The position numbers and the translations under genes were made by a program. The notes beneath the pieces were generated by a model, which ran no database searches, had not been told where the DNA came from, and saw only the letters and a program-made list of their open reading frames with translations. From Butyrivibrio sp. AC2005 (GTDB lineage Bacteria; Bacillota; Clostridia; Lachnospirales; Lachnospiraceae), in assembly GCF_000424145.1 (NCBI RefSeq), contig NZ_KE384137.1, forward strand, positions 124,001 through 188,000: 64,000 nt of DNA, given 5' to 3'. This document shows, piece after piece, positions 1-10,687 of this stretch (positions are counted from its first letter, which is position 1; every line of letters begins with the position of its first letter).

Positions 1-47
1 GATAAATAATTTATCCCTTTAAAGTTTTAAATAATAAAAGTATTTTA

Positions 48-76
48 TTGACTTTATAATTAAAAGCGAATAAAAT
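48..76 (+). promoter_or_regulatory. Probable sigma-A promoter of ilvN-ilvC
   Basis: A TTGACT box (48-53), a 17-base spacer and a TAAAAT box (71-76) form a near-consensus housekeeping promoter about 40 bases before the ilvN start. The palindrome CTTTAAAG lies just upstream at 17-24. No T-box or leader peptide is visible between promoter and gene. Confidence 0.6.
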
Positions 77-115
77 TTGAAGATATTAGATTAATTTACA
101 TTTATTTGGAGTGGT

Positions 116-631
116 ATGAAGAGAAAAGTCTTTCAATTACTTGTAGATAATACATCCGGCGTTTTAACAAGGATTTCAGGCTTGTTTGCAAGAAGAGGTT
201 ATAATATCGAGAGTATTACAGCCGGAACTACAGCAGATCCCAATTTTACCAGAATAACAATAGTTACATCAGGTGATGATGTGATCCTTGACCAGATTGA
301 GAAACAGCTTAGTAAGCTCATTGATGTCAGGGATATACATGAACTTGAGCCTGAAGAGAGTGTTTACAGAGAACTTGCATTGGTAAAGGTTCGCGCTGAT
401 GAGAAAGAGCGCGAGAGCCTTATATCCATAGTAAACATTTTCAGGGCTAATATTATTGATGTTACACCCGAGTCTCTTATTATTGAGATTACAGGTAATC
501 AGTCCAAGGTTGACGCGCTCCTCAGAATGCTGGAGGGCAGGGAAATATTGGAACTTGCGAGAACCGGAATTGCCGGTCTCGGAAGAGGTACTGATAAAGT
601 GATTTCCATTGAGGAATTACAGAATATGTAA
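116..631 (+). CDS. ilvN: Acetolactate synthase small (regulatory) subunit
   Basis: Regulatory subunit of acetohydroxyacid synthase, the first shared enzyme of valine, leucine and isoleucine synthesis. It binds the catalytic subunit IlvB and normally carries valine feedback inhibition. The 171-residue length fits the IlvH/IlvN family. An ACT domain fills about residues 3-75 (QLLVDNTSGVLTRISGLFARRGYNI), followed by the second ferredoxin-like domain. The start has a GGAG Shine-Dalgarno at 108-111. No ilvB is visible; it could lie left of the window or elsewhere. ilvC follows 76 bases later and is probably co-transcribed. Confidence 0.95.
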   Translation: MKRKVFQLLVDNTSGVLTRISGLFARRGYNIESITAGTTADPNFTRITIVTSGDDVILDQIEKQLSKLIDVRDIHELEPEESVYRELALVKVRADEKERESLISIVNIFRANIIDVTPESLIIEITGNQSKVDALLRMLEGREILELARTGIAGLGRGTDKVISIEELQNM

Positions 632-638
632 AGGATAA

Positions 639-1736
<1,098 letters not shown>

Positions 1737-1745
1737 TGAAAAGGA

Positions 1746-1774
1746 GAGCTGCCGCATAGCGGCAGCTCATTTTT
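1746..1774 (+). terminator. Rho-independent terminator after ilvC
   Basis: A perfect 10-bp stem, GAGCTGCCGC (1746-1755) and GCGGCAGCTC (1759-1768), with a 3-base loop is followed by ATTTTT. It ends only a few bases before the next reading frame. Confidence 0.9.
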
Positions 1775-1781
1775 GAAGATT

Positions 1782-4235
1782 ATGGAGTATTACAGTAAGA
1801 AGCCATTACGGGTAAGATTGTTTACGCTTTTGATTCTTTCCATTATTATGTATATGGTAGCGGTGGTGCCTTTCTTTGTTTCAAGGGGCATGCCGTTTTT
1901 CTATTATGGAGATTATAATGTCCAGCAGATTCCTTTTTATACTATTGCACATAGGGCTGTAAGAAGCGGTAATCTGTTTTATTTGTGGAATATGGATTTA
2001 GGTGGCTCTCTTATAGGCAGTTTTTCTTTTTATCTTCTGGGAAGTCCTTTTTTCTGGATGACTGTTCCGTTCCCTGAGACTGCAATTCCGTATATGATGC
2101 CTTTTCTGATGGCACTTAAATATGGTGTATGCTCGATGACTGCATATGCATATCTTAGAAGAAAAGTGATTCGTGATGAATCAGCTATGATTGGAGCTTT
2201 CTTATATGCCTTTTCCGGGTTTAATGCATGTAATATTGTGTTCAATCATTTTACGGATGCGGTTGCATTTTTTCCTCTTTATCTGCTTTCCTTTGAATTG
2301 CTGATGGAAATAGATCATCATAAGGACCACTGGCTCTTTATTCCCGGTGGGAAAAGGTTTGTTTTCTTTTCACTTATGACGACACTTATGGCTGTGATAA
2401 ATTATTATTTTTTCTTCGGACAGGTAGTGTTTCTGATTATTTATTTTTTTACCTGCTATGTTCCGGGAAACAGAAAAGGACACATATTTAGAATGTTTAT
2501 AAGGGCGTTATGCGGCGGTATAACAGGTGTCCTTATCGGTGGCTTTTATATTCTTCAGGCAATTCTCGGAGTTTCCGGAAACAGCCGGATTTCCAAGGTC
2601 CTTATTGGATATGATACAGTCTCATATAAGAGCATGAATATGCTTTGGGATATTATAAAAAGCATGGTCATGATTCCTGATATTATCGGAAAGGGAACCG
2701 TATTTTATACAGATGCCGTTAAAAATGCATCGCTTGCTGTTTTTTTACCGCTTTTTGGGCTTTCGGGAGTTTTTACATATTTTTTTATGAATAAAAACAG
2801 GAAGGATGTACATAAGCGGCTTATTATTATATGTCTGGTAATGGCCTTTGTTCCTATTCTTAATTCTGCTTATTCACTTTTTAATCAGAATTATTATGCC
2901 CGATGGTTTTATATGCCTATTCTGATAATGGTAATGATGACTGCGAAGGCAGTAGAACGAGGTGCTTCAAAGGAACTGAAAAAAGGAACGCTATTAACAT
3001 GTATGTTGTTTATTCTTATAGTCCTGATATCAATGCTTCCTTCTTATAATGAGAATGGTGATGTGGTAATGAACGGACTGATTTTAAATGAACATATATA
3101 CTGGCGTGATGTTATCGGAACATCAGTTATTATGGTTATGCTTATTATAGCTGTTTTTGTTGTTCCTAAGTGTACACGTAAGCTTACAATTCCCGGTTTG
3201 GATAAAACTATTATTACTTTTAATAAGCCTGTTATGAGAGTGGAAATAATGCTTTTTTTGACGATGATTGCTTCAATTATCTCACTCCATATCGTTATAA
3301 AAAACGGAAGCGGGCTTATAAATGATTTTGGGAAAAAAGAATGGGAAGAACAGATGTTAAACACTGCGCCTGTTCTTAATGACGAAGATGAATTTTTCAG
3401 AACAGAGACAGATAGAACGGCAACCAATTATGATATGTTCTGGGGGTATGGTTCACTTCATAGCTTCATAAGTACAATTCCTTCCGAAACATTTGATTTT
3501 TTATACGGAACAGCTGAAATCGAGAGGACTGTTGAGACAATTATTCCGCAGAATCGCATAGGCCTTAGGGCAATTCTTTCAAACAAATATTATTTTGAGA
3601 ATTCGCTCATAAATGATGAAGGCTTTTTTGAAACCGAAGGTGGAATAAACGGTTTCTTTTTACAGGATTCTCAGAATGGAATAGATATATACAGAAATAT
3701 TAATTATATTCCAATGGGATTTACCTATGATTACTGTATAAAAGAATCTGATTGGGAAGAAATTGAAGATGTCGAATTAAAGGACAGACTTTTATCGGTT
3801 GCTGTTATTTTAAAGGATGAAGATGCTGAAAATAACAGTGATATAATAAAGGAATTATCATCTGAATACTATCAGAATGAGCTTCCTTTGGATGTATTTC
3901 AAAATAACTGTATGGATAGAACAGATACTTCCTGCAAAAAATTTAAAATCGATACAAAGGGATTTTACGCTATGACAAGTAATCTGTTAGAGGATAAGAT
4001 CATGTTCTTTTCAGTTCCCTGCATGAAAGGCTTTAAGCTTTTTGTTGATGGAAAGAAAGCTGATATTATTACAGCGGATTATGGAATGATAGCCATAAGA
4101 ATTCCGGCAGGAGTACATGAAATAAGGACTGATTACAGACCATATGGTTTTTATCCGGGAATAGTTTTAAGTGTTGTCGGAGTTGTGATTATTTGCGCGT
4201 ATTTATCGTTTCATCATTTTTACAAAAATCGCTAA
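1782..4235 (+). CDS. yfhO: YfhO-family polytopic membrane glycosyltransferase
   Basis: Large integral membrane protein of 817 residues. Many hydrophobic helices fill the first 470 or so residues, a soluble, probably extracellular region follows (about 520-785), and one helix closes the C-terminus. This layout and the N-terminal YYGDYNVQQIPFY segment fit the YfhO family. In Bacillus, YfhO is thought to transfer a sugar from an undecaprenyl-phosphate carrier to lipoteichoic acid, working with a CsbB-type enzyme; a CsbB-like gene lies downstream at 6085. The frame opens at TTG 1773, inside the ilvC terminator tail. ATG 1782 is preferred, though neither start has a clear Shine-Dalgarno. Family assignment is good; the acceptor is unknown. 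Confidence 0.75.
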   Translation: MEYYSKKPLRVRLFTLLILSIIMYMVAVVPFFVSRGMPFFYYGDYNVQQIPFYTIAHRAVRSGNLFYLWNMDLGGSLIGSFSFYLLGSPFFWMTVPFPETAIPYMMPFLMALKYGVCSMTAYAYLRRKVIRDESAMIGAFLYAFSGFNACNIVFNHFTDAVAFFPLYLLSFELLMEIDHHKDHWLFIPGGKRFVFFSLMTTLMAVINYYFFFGQVVFLIIYFFTCYVPGNRKGHIFRMFIRALCGGITGVLIGGFYILQAILGVSGNSRISKVLIGYDTVSYKSMNMLWDIIKSMVMIPDIIGKGTVFYTDAVKNASLAVFLPLFGLSGVFTYFFMNKNRKDVHKRLIIICLVMAFVPILNSAYSLFNQNYYARWFYMPILIMVMMTAKAVERGASKELKKGTLLTCMLFILIVLISMLPSYNENGDVVMNGLILNEHIYWRDVIGTSVIMVMLIIAVFVVPKCTRKLTIPGLDKTIITFNKPVMRVEIMLFLTMIASIISLHIVIKNGSGLINDFGKKEWEEQMLNTAPVLNDEDEFFRTETDRTATNYDMFWGYGSLHSFISTIPSETFDFLYGTAEIERTVETIIPQNRIGLRAILSNKYYFENSLINDEGFFETEGGINGFFLQDSQNGIDIYRNINYIPMGFTYDYCIKESDWEEIEDVELKDRLLSVAVILKDEDAENNSDIIKELSSEYYQNELPLDVFQNNCMDRTDTSCKKFKIDTKGFYAMTSNLLEDKIMFFSVPCMKGFKLFVDGKKADIITADYGMIAIRIPAGVHEIRTDYRPYGFYPGIVLSVVGVVIICAYLSFHHFYKNR

Positions 4236-4312
4236 ATATGGTATGTTTATTCAGGATATATACAAAAGATACAAATGATGAATGTTTTAGGAAAGGTGAG
4301 GAGTGATTGTAA

Positions 4313-5578
4313 ATGGCAGGTATGACTATGAGCCAGAAGATTCTGGCAGCACATGCGGGACTTTCTGAGGTGAAGGCAGGACAGCTTATAGAAGCAGATC
4401 TTGATCTTGTACTCGGTAATGATATAACAAGTCCTGTAGCCATCAAGGAAATGGAAAAATTTAATTCCAAGGGTGTATTTAACAAAGATAAGATTGCCCT
4501 TGTACCGGATCATTTTGTTCCCAATAAGGATATTAAATCTGCTGAAAACTGTAAGTGCGTTCGCGAATTTGCAAAGCGAAATTCAATCACCAACTATTTT
4601 GAAGTTGGTCAGATGGGAATAGAGCATGCTCTTTTACCTGAAAAAGGCCTTACCGTTCCGGGAGATTTAATTATAGGAGCCGATTCTCATACCTGTACCT
4701 ATGGTGCACTTGGAGCATTCAGTACCGGCGTGGGTTCAACCGACATGGCTGCGGGAATGGCAACTGGAAAAGCATGGTTTAAGGTTCCCTCTGCCATAAA
4801 GTTCAATTTGACAGGGAAGCTTAATGAGTACGTCAGTGGTAAGGATGTTATCCTTCATATCATTGGTATGATAGGTGTTGACGGTGCTTTATATAAATCT
4901 ATGGAGTTTACCGGAGAAGGTGTAAAAGAGCTTTCAATGGATGACAGATTTACAATTGCAAATATGGCAATTGAAGCAGGTGGAAAAAACGGAATATTCC
5001 CTGTTGATGAAAAAGCAATAGAGTATCTTAAGGAGCATGCTCCCGGTAAAGAATATAAGATCTTTGAGGCTGATCCCGATGCTGAATATGATGAGGAATA
5101 CACTATTGATTTATCTGCATTAAAGTCAACTGTGGCATTCCCGCATCTTCCTGAAAACACACATACATTTGATGATATTGATGATATTAAAATTGATCAG
5201 GTTGTTATCGGATCCTGTACAAACGGAAGAATTGATGATATCCGAATGGCGGCTAAGGTGCTTAAAGGCCGTAAGGTTGCTGAGGGCATAAGATGTATAA
5301 TTATTCCTGCAACTCAGGCTATTTATATGCAGGCTATGGATGAAGGTCTTCTTAAGATATTTATCGAAGCAGGTGCTGTTGTTTCTACGCCTACCTGCGG
5401 ACCATGCCTTGGAGGTTATATGGGCATCCTTGCATCCGGAGAGAGATGCGTATCGACAACAAACAGGAACTTTGTAGGCAGAATGGGAGCTACAGACTCA
5501 GAGATTTATCTTGCTTCACCTGCCGTTGCAGCTGCAAGTGCGGTTACAGGCAAGCTTTCACAGCCTTCAGACTTATGA
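4313..5578 (+). CDS. leuC: 3-isopropylmalate dehydratase large subunit
   Basis: With LeuD it isomerises 2-isopropylmalate to 3-isopropylmalate in leucine synthesis, using a [4Fe-4S] cluster. Visible aconitase-family motifs are [25 protein letters not shown] and [10 protein letters not shown], which supply the three cluster cysteines. The 421-residue length matches the clostridial/archaeal LeuC (HacA-like) subtype rather than the longer enterobacterial form. GAGGAG lies upstream of ATG 4313. leuD follows 28 bases later. Confidence 0.95.
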   Translation: MAGMTMSQKILAAHAGLSEVKAGQLIEADLDLVLGNDITSPVAIKEMEKFNSKGVFNKDKIALVPDHFVPNKDIKSAENCKCVREFAKRNSITNYFEVGQMGIEHALLPEKGLTVPGDLIIGADSHTCTYGALGAFSTGVGSTDMAAGMATGKAWFKVPSAIKFNLTGKLNEYVSGKDVILHIIGMIGVDGALYKSMEFTGEGVKELSMDDRFTIANMAIEAGGKNGIFPVDEKAIEYLKEHAPGKEYKIFEADPDAEYDEEYTIDLSALKSTVAFPHLPENTHTFDDIDDIKIDQVVIGSCTNGRIDDIRMAAKVLKGRKVAEGIRCIIIPATQAIYMQAMDEGLLKIFIEAGAVVSTPTCGPCLGGYMGILASGERCVSTTNRNFVGRMGATDSEIYLASPAVAAASAVTGKLSQPSDL

Positions 5579-5606
5579 TTAACAACAGAGGAAAGGTAAA
5601 GGAATT

Positions 5607-6095
5607 ATGAAAGAAGCAAGAGGAAATGTTTTTAAATTCGGAGATAATGTAGATACTGATGTTATTATACCTGCAAGATATTTGAACACCACAGACCATT
5701 CAGAGCTTGCTGCTCACTGTATGGAGGATATTGATAAGACTTTTATCCAGAAAGTTCAGAAGGGCGATATTATTGTAGCAAATAAGAACTTTGGCTGTGG
5801 TTCTTCAAGAGAACATGCACCGATCGCTATTAAGGCTGCAGGTGTATCATGTGTGATTGCTGAGACTTTTGCCAGAATTTTTTACAGAAACAGTATAAAT
5901 ATAGGGCTTCCTATTGTAGAATGTGAAGAAGCTGCAAAAGAGATAAATGAAGGTGATGTGGTAAGCATAAATTTTGATACAGGTGTTATCACAGATGAGA
6001 CAACCGGTAAATCATATCAGGGGCAGGCATTTCCTCCGTTTATGCAGAAAATAATAGATAGTGAAGGATTGGTAAACTACATAAATGCAAAATGA
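5607..6095 (+). CDS. leuD: 3-isopropylmalate dehydratase small subunit
   Basis: Swivel-domain partner of LeuC in the isopropylmalate isomerase. The 162-residue protein carries [14 protein letters not shown] near the start and the signature [18 protein letters not shown] in the middle, both typical of the short LeuD subtype that pairs with the 420-residue LeuC. It is directly downstream of leuC, and its last 11 bases overlap the next gene, so all three are probably on one transcript. Confidence 0.95.
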   Translation: MKEARGNVFKFGDNVDTDVIIPARYLNTTDHSELAAHCMEDIDKTFIQKVQKGDIIVANKNFGCGSSREHAPIAIKAAGVSCVIAETFARIFYRNSINIGLPIVECEEAAKEINEGDVVSINFDTGVITDETTGKSYQGQAFPPFMQKIIDSEGLVNYINAK

Positions 6096-7080
6096 TGTAA
6101 GACTTTTTATGGTAATTCCCTGCTATAACGAACAGGAGGTTTTACCTGAAACTTCCAAGAGACTTGAAGAAAAATTTAAGGACTTGGTCAATAAAGGAAT
6201 AATTTCTTCCGAAAGCAGAGCTGTTTTTGTTGATGACGGCTCTGCTGACAACACTTGGGAAATGATTGAAGAATTACACAAGAAAAATCCCTTGTTTCAG
6301 GGAGTAAAGCTTTCCAGGAACAGAGGACATCAGAATGCACTTCTTGCAGGCTTAATGACTGTAAGAAGTGTATGTGATGTTGCGATATCCATGGATGCAG
6401 ATCTTCAGGATGATATAAATGCAATTGACGAAATGCTTCAGAAGTTCAAGGAAGGTTCCGAGATTGTATTCGGCGTCAGAAGCAGCAGAGAGACAGATAC
6501 TTTCTTTAAAAGAGGAACTGCTCAGGGGTATTATAAGCTCATGAATAAGATGGGAGCTGATATTGTTTATAACCACGCTGACTTTAGACTTATGAGCAGC
6601 AATGCTCTTGAGATGCTTTCGGAATTCTCTGAGGTAAATTTATTCCTTAGAGGAATAGTACCTATGATAGGTTTAAAAACCGACATAGTTTATTACAAAA
6701 GATCAGAGCGATTTGCAGGTGAGAGTAAATATCCTCTTTTTAAAATGCTTTCCTTTGCTTTCGAGGGTATTACTTCTCTAAGTGTTAAACCCATTCGAAT
6801 GATTTCAGGCCTTGGAATTACAATATTTTCGGTAAGTATTATTATACTTATATACTCACTTGTCAGATATTTTACCAACAATACCATTCCGGGATGGACT
6901 ACAACAGTTCTTTCCATTTGGGCTATTGGCGGACTTACAATGATTTCGCTTGGCGTTATCGGTGAGTATATTGGCAAGATTTATCTGGAGACCAAGAACA
7001 GACCAAGATATATTATCAGTCAATATCTGGGCGATAAGAATGATAACGTAAGCCTGACAGATGTAAAAATCAGTAAATAA
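6085..7080 (+). CDS. csbB: CsbB/GtrB-like family 2 glycosyltransferase
   Basis: A 331-residue GT2 enzyme of the DPM1/GtrB/CsbB type, expected to load a sugar from a nucleotide donor onto undecaprenyl phosphate. The GT-A domain shows [13 protein letters not shown] near residue 9, [11 protein letters not shown], and SMDADLQDD as the metal-binding DxD. Two hydrophobic helices near residues 235-260 and 268-292 anchor the C-terminus, as in Bacillus CsbB (about 330 residues). The start overlaps the leuD end by 11 bases and has only a weak Shine-Dalgarno, suggesting translational coupling. In Bacillus and Listeria such enzymes work with a GtcA flippase and a YfhO-type transferase; a YfhO homologue is at 1782, but no GtcA is in view. 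Confidence 0.85.
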   Translation: MQNDVRLFMVIPCYNEQEVLPETSKRLEEKFKDLVNKGIISSESRAVFVDDGSADNTWEMIEELHKKNPLFQGVKLSRNRGHQNALLAGLMTVRSVCDVAISMDADLQDDINAIDEMLQKFKEGSEIVFGVRSSRETDTFFKRGTAQGYYKLMNKMGADIVYNHADFRLMSSNALEMLSEFSEVNLFLRGIVPMIGLKTDIVYYKRSERFAGESKYPLFKMLSFAFEGITSLSVKPIRMISGLGITIFSVSIIILIYSLVRYFTNNTIPGWTTTVLSIWAIGGLTMISLGVIGEYIGKIYLETKNRPRYIISQYLGDKNDNVSLTDVKISK

Positions 7081-7131
7081 ACAGAAGAGATTCTGTATTA
7101 TATAAATTTATTTTGAGAGGTTTTTTATTAA

Positions 7132-7950
7132 ATGGCAGAAGAAAAGAAAAAGAAAACACCTGAAGATTTCAAGAAAGAAAGTGAAGCTGCTTTCAGAGTT
7201 GATCTTGCTGACGGCACAAAGGTAAAAAAGGTAATCGGAATAGTCAGTGGAAAGGGCGGTGTTGGAAAAAGTCTTGTTACAGGACTTTCAGCCTGCGCTA
7301 TGAACAGAAAAGGATATAAGACAGCTATTCTTGATGCTGATATTACAGGACCGTCTATTCCGAAAATGTTTGGAGCAGAGCAGATTAAATATGCTGACGA
7401 TAACGGTAATATGATTCCTTCTGAATCGGATAAAGGCATTAAGATTGTTTCACTCAATCTCCTTATGGATAATGACACGGATCCTGTAATTTGGAGAGGA
7501 CCGGTTATTGCCGGAGTAGTTAAACAGTTTTGGGGTGAAACCAGTTGGGGTGACATCGATTATATGTTTGTTGATATGCCGCCCGGAACAGGTGATGTAC
7601 CGCTTACAGTATTTCAGTCACTTCCCGTTGACGGAATAATTGTTGTTTCTACTCCACAGGAACTGGTTTCCATGATAGTTGAGAAAGCCGTAAATATGGC
7701 TAAGATGATGAATGTTCCCGTAATTGGCTTAGTTGAAAATATGAGCTATATGAATTGCCCTCATTGTGATAAGCCAATTTATGTATTTGGTGAGAGTAAA
7801 ATTGATTCATATGCATCTGCCAACGGACTTGATGTACTTGCAAGAATTCCACTTGATCCTGACTTTGCTGCAAAGTGTGATGCGGGTAAAATAGAAGAAT
7901 ATGAGCCTGATTTTATGGATAGTCTTGTCTATAAGCTTGAGCAGTTATAA
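7132..7950 (+). CDS. mrp: Mrp/NBP35-family iron-sulfur carrier ATPase
   Basis: ParA-like P-loop ATPase thought to carry or deliver [4Fe-4S] clusters to apoproteins. The deviant Walker A reads GIVSGKGGVGKSLVTG near residue 40, the MPPGTGD motif follows, and the bridging CxxC pair is in YMNCPHC. The N-terminal DUF59/MIP18 domain of longer Mrp proteins is absent; 272 residues is normal for this clostridial form. The [4Fe-4S] enzyme LeuCD is encoded just upstream, so a supply link is plausible but unproven. Confidence 0.9.
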   Translation: MAEEKKKKTPEDFKKESEAAFRVDLADGTKVKKVIGIVSGKGGVGKSLVTGLSACAMNRKGYKTAILDADITGPSIPKMFGAEQIKYADDNGNMIPSESDKGIKIVSLNLLMDNDTDPVIWRGPVIAGVVKQFWGETSWGDIDYMFVDMPPGTGDVPLTVFQSLPVDGIIVVSTPQELVSMIVEKAVNMAKMMNVPVIGLVENMSYMNCPHCDKPIYVFGESKIDSYASANGLDVLARIPLDPDFAAKCDAGKIEEYEPDFMDSLVYKLEQL

Positions 7951-7994
7951 GATTAATTTATAATAAAAATGGAATAATATTGGGGGATATGGTT

Positions 7995-9413
7995 ATGAAG
8001 TGGAGGCCTGGTAAAAAGCAAGTCAGTATTATGTTGTCTGTAATATTTTGCAGTCTTGTGATTATGCTGATTTACTATGTTCTATTTAACGGTAATGCTC
8101 TTGTAAAAGGAATAAACAGGTTTCTTTCTATACTAACCCCGATTATTATCGGTTGTGTAATAGGTTATATTCTTTCACCTATATTAAATACCATCGAAAA
8201 GAGATGGATTTATCCCATCTACAGGATGCGGGGAATTGATCTTAATGATGGTCAGTACTTTAAAAGGAGGAAAAAGGTGAGACAATTCAGTGTTGCTCTC
8301 ACCATGCTCTTTTTCTTTGCAGTTCTTTATGCAATGTTTATGATCCTTGTGCCTCAGCTTATAAGAAGCATTAAGGAAATCATTAGAAACTTTCCTTACT
8401 ATGCTTCAAATTTTCAGAGATTCATGGATAAATATCTGGATGACAATCCTTCAGTCAGAAGGACTGTCGATTCTCTGCTTCAACAGTATTCAGCTACTAT
8501 AAACAATATGTTTAAGGATAGAGTGGTTCCAAATCTATCTACAATGATAACCACAATATCAAAGAGTATGATGAATATAATTCAGGTTTTTCTCTATCTG
8601 ATAGTTGGTATTGTTGTTGCTGTTTACGCCCTTAATTCAAAGGAATCTTTCATGGGGCAGGGAAAGAAGCTGTGCTATGCATATCTCAAACGGGATTTTG
8701 CCAACGAGGTTATTGGCGCTTTCAGATACGCACATCATACTTTTACGGGATTTATTATCGGTAAGCTTGTTGATTCACTTATTGTCGGAATTATTACATT
8801 TATTATTCTGAGAATATTAAATATTCCTTATGCTATAGTTCTTGCTTTTGGAGTTGGCATTACAAACATAATTCCGTTTTTCGGACCATATATTGGCGGA
8901 GGCTTTGGACTTATACTCCTTATTATGATTAATCCTTTCAAGGCCTTGGTGTTTTTGATAGTTATAGTAATTATTCAACAGATTGACGGAAATATAATAG
9001 GGCCGCTTATTCTTGGTAATTCCACAGGCTTATCAAGCTTTTGGGTTATATTTGCCATAATGTTCTTCGGAGGTATATGGGGGCCTGTCGGATGGCTTAT
9101 AGGGGTTCCTGTTTTTGCATGCATTTATACCTTTTTTGGACATGTAACAATGATGCGGCTGAGAGACAAAAAAATGCCAAGGGATACTTCGACTTATATA
9201 AATACGGCATATATGGATGATAGGGGAGCTGTTTCCCTGGAGGATGCGGATAATACAAAATATTATGTACATAATGAAGCATCAACCTGGAGAAGGATAT
9301 TTAAACTGTATCGCAGTAAGAAAAAGTATATTGAGCAGGTTCTTCCGAATTTACCTGTCGAAAAAGAAAATACATCTGATGCAAAAGAAAATGAAGATGA
9401 AAAGGGACATTAA
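7995..9413 (+). CDS. AI-2E family (PerM/YdbI-like) transporter
   Basis: Integral membrane protein of the AI-2E transporter superfamily, which includes TqsA and Na/H antiporter-like members; the substrate cannot be told from sequence. Two helices near the N-terminus are followed by a helix near residue 100, a soluble segment and a cluster of helices to about residue 390. The segment GVGITNIIPFFGPYIGG is a family signature. The C-terminal 80 residues are charged and cytoplasmic. The frame opens at TTG 7980, but ATG 7995 is chosen because GGGGG (7982-7986) then sits 8 bases upstream. Confidence 0.85.
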   Translation: MKWRPGKKQVSIMLSVIFCSLVIMLIYYVLFNGNALVKGINRFLSILTPIIIGCVIGYILSPILNTIEKRWIYPIYRMRGIDLNDGQYFKRRKKVRQFSVALTMLFFFAVLYAMFMILVPQLIRSIKEIIRNFPYYASNFQRFMDKYLDDNPSVRRTVDSLLQQYSATINNMFKDRVVPNLSTMITTISKSMMNIIQVFLYLIVGIVVAVYALNSKESFMGQGKKLCYAYLKRDFANEVIGAFRYAHHTFTGFIIGKLVDSLIVGIITFIILRILNIPYAIVLAFGVGITNIIPFFGPYIGGGFGLILLIMINPFKALVFLIVIVIIQQIDGNIIGPLILGNSTGLSSFWVIFAIMFFGGIWGPVGWLIGVPVFACIYTFFGHVTMMRLRDKKMPRDTSTYINTAYMDDRGAVSLEDADNTKYYVHNEASTWRRIFKLYRSKKKYIEQVLPNLPVEKENTSDAKENEDEKGH

Positions 9414-9457
9414 TTTTGTAATGTAGGCCTTGCATAATTAATGCTTAAATTTACGCC

Positions 9458-9485
9458 TTGACACTTGATTATATGTAATTATAAT
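9458..9485 (+). promoter_or_regulatory. Strong sigma-A promoter of ilvE
   Basis: TTGACA (9458-9463), a 16-base spacer and TATAAT (9480-9485) match the housekeeping consensus exactly. A perfect palindrome ACTTTAAAGT (9504-9513) lies in the start-site region and could be an operator. The leader to the gene is about 95 bases and shows no T-box. Confidence 0.85.
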
Positions 9486-9586
9486 ATTCTTTAAAAAGTT
9501 GGTACTTTAAAGTGCTAAACTAAATCGGCTTGGGCGTTTCTTATTATACCTAAACTGATCAGAAATTTTAGGAGGAGCATATTATT

Positions 9587-10618
9587 ATGAGTAAGAAAGA
9601 TTTAGACTGGTCAAGCATTGGATTTAACTATCATGTAGCGGATTATCGTTATGTGTCGAATTTTAAGGATGGAAAATGGGATGATGGCGCCATTACAACC
9701 GATTCTAAGATTGTATTAAGTGAAGATGCGGGTGTTCTGCATTATGCACAGGAGGTTTTCGAAGGCTTAAAGGCATATGAGACCGAGGATGGACATATCG
9801 TATGTTTCAGACCTGATCTTAACGCATCAAGAATGGAGGATTCTGCTAAGCGTTTGGAAATGCCTGCTTTTCCTGCTGAGAGATTTATCAAGGCTGTTGA
9901 TGAAGTTGTTAAGGCTAATGAAGACTGGGTTCCGCCATTTGGAAGCGGCGCAACACTTTATATCAGACCTGTTATGTTTGCAACCGGAAATGTTATTGGC
10001 GTAAAACCGGCTGATGAATATCAGTTTAGAATTTTCGTAACACCTGTAGGCCCTTATTTCAAGGGTGGTGCTAAGCCTATCGTTGTTAAGGTAAGTGATT
10101 TCGACAGAGCAGCACCGCATGGTACAGGTAATATCAAGGCCGGTCTTAATTATGCGATGAGTCTTCATGCTATAGTTACTGCACATGAAGAGGGATTTGC
10201 AGAGAATGTATATCTTGATGCTCAGAGCAGAACCTATATTGAAGAGACAGGAGGAGCAAACATCCTCTTTGTAGATGCTGATGGTAATCTGGTAGTTCCT
10301 AAATCATTTACCAATTCAATTCTTCCTTCAATCACAAGAAGATCAATTGTTCAGGTTGCGAAGGATTATCTTGGACTTGCAGTTGATGAGAGACCGGTAA
10401 GACTGGATGAAGTTCACAACTTTAAGGAAATGGGTCTTTGCGGAACCGCAGCAGTTATAAGTCCTGTTGGAAAAATCAATGATCATGGCAAGGAAATCTG
10501 CTTTGAATCAGGTATGGATGAGATGGGACCTGTTATCAAAAAGCTTTATGATACCCTTACAGGAATCCAGATGGGTGAAATTGAAGCACCTGAAGGATGG
10601 GTACATATCATTAAATAA
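9587..10618 (+). CDS. ilvE: Branched-chain amino acid aminotransferase
   Basis: PLP-dependent class IV transaminase that interconverts valine, leucine and isoleucine with their 2-oxo acids, using glutamate. At 343 residues it fits the long, BCAT2-like form. HYAQEVFEGLKAY near the N-terminus, the PLP lysine in GTGNIKAGLNYAMS, and EETGGANILF are all visible. GGAGGAG sits 9 bases before ATG 9587. It has its own consensus promoter and terminator, so it is a separate transcription unit from ilvNC and leuCD. Confidence 0.96.
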   Translation: MSKKDLDWSSIGFNYHVADYRYVSNFKDGKWDDGAITTDSKIVLSEDAGVLHYAQEVFEGLKAYETEDGHIVCFRPDLNASRMEDSAKRLEMPAFPAERFIKAVDEVVKANEDWVPPFGSGATLYIRPVMFATGNVIGVKPADEYQFRIFVTPVGPYFKGGAKPIVVKVSDFDRAAPHGTGNIKAGLNYAMSLHAIVTAHEEGFAENVYLDAQSRTYIEETGGANILFVDADGNLVVPKSFTNSILPSITRRSIVQVAKDYLGLAVDERPVRLDEVHNFKEMGLCGTAAVISPVGKINDHGKEICFESGMDEMGPVIKKLYDTLTGIQMGEIEAPEGWVHIIK

Positions 10619-10635
10619 TCAAAAGCATAATATTT

Positions 10636-10661
10636 GCCCCGGCTTTAAGTCCGGGGCTTTT
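10636..10661 (+). terminator. Rho-independent terminator after ilvE
   Basis: The stem GCCCCGG (10636-10642) and CCGGGGC (10651-10657) with an 8-base loop is followed by TTTT. It is 17 bases past the ilvE stop. Confidence 0.9.
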
Positions 10662-10687
10662 ATGCATAAAAGGGGATTTAATCAGGC

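Noticed and set aside
9554..9568. CodY-like site before the ilvE ribosome site
   Set aside because: It matches the AATTTTCNGAAAATT consensus with four mismatches, which is easily reached by chance in AT-rich DNA.
9414..9586. T-box riboswitch before ilvE
   Set aside because: The leader is too short, and no T-box sequence or terminator/antiterminator pair is visible. The same holds for ilvN, leuC and hisZ.
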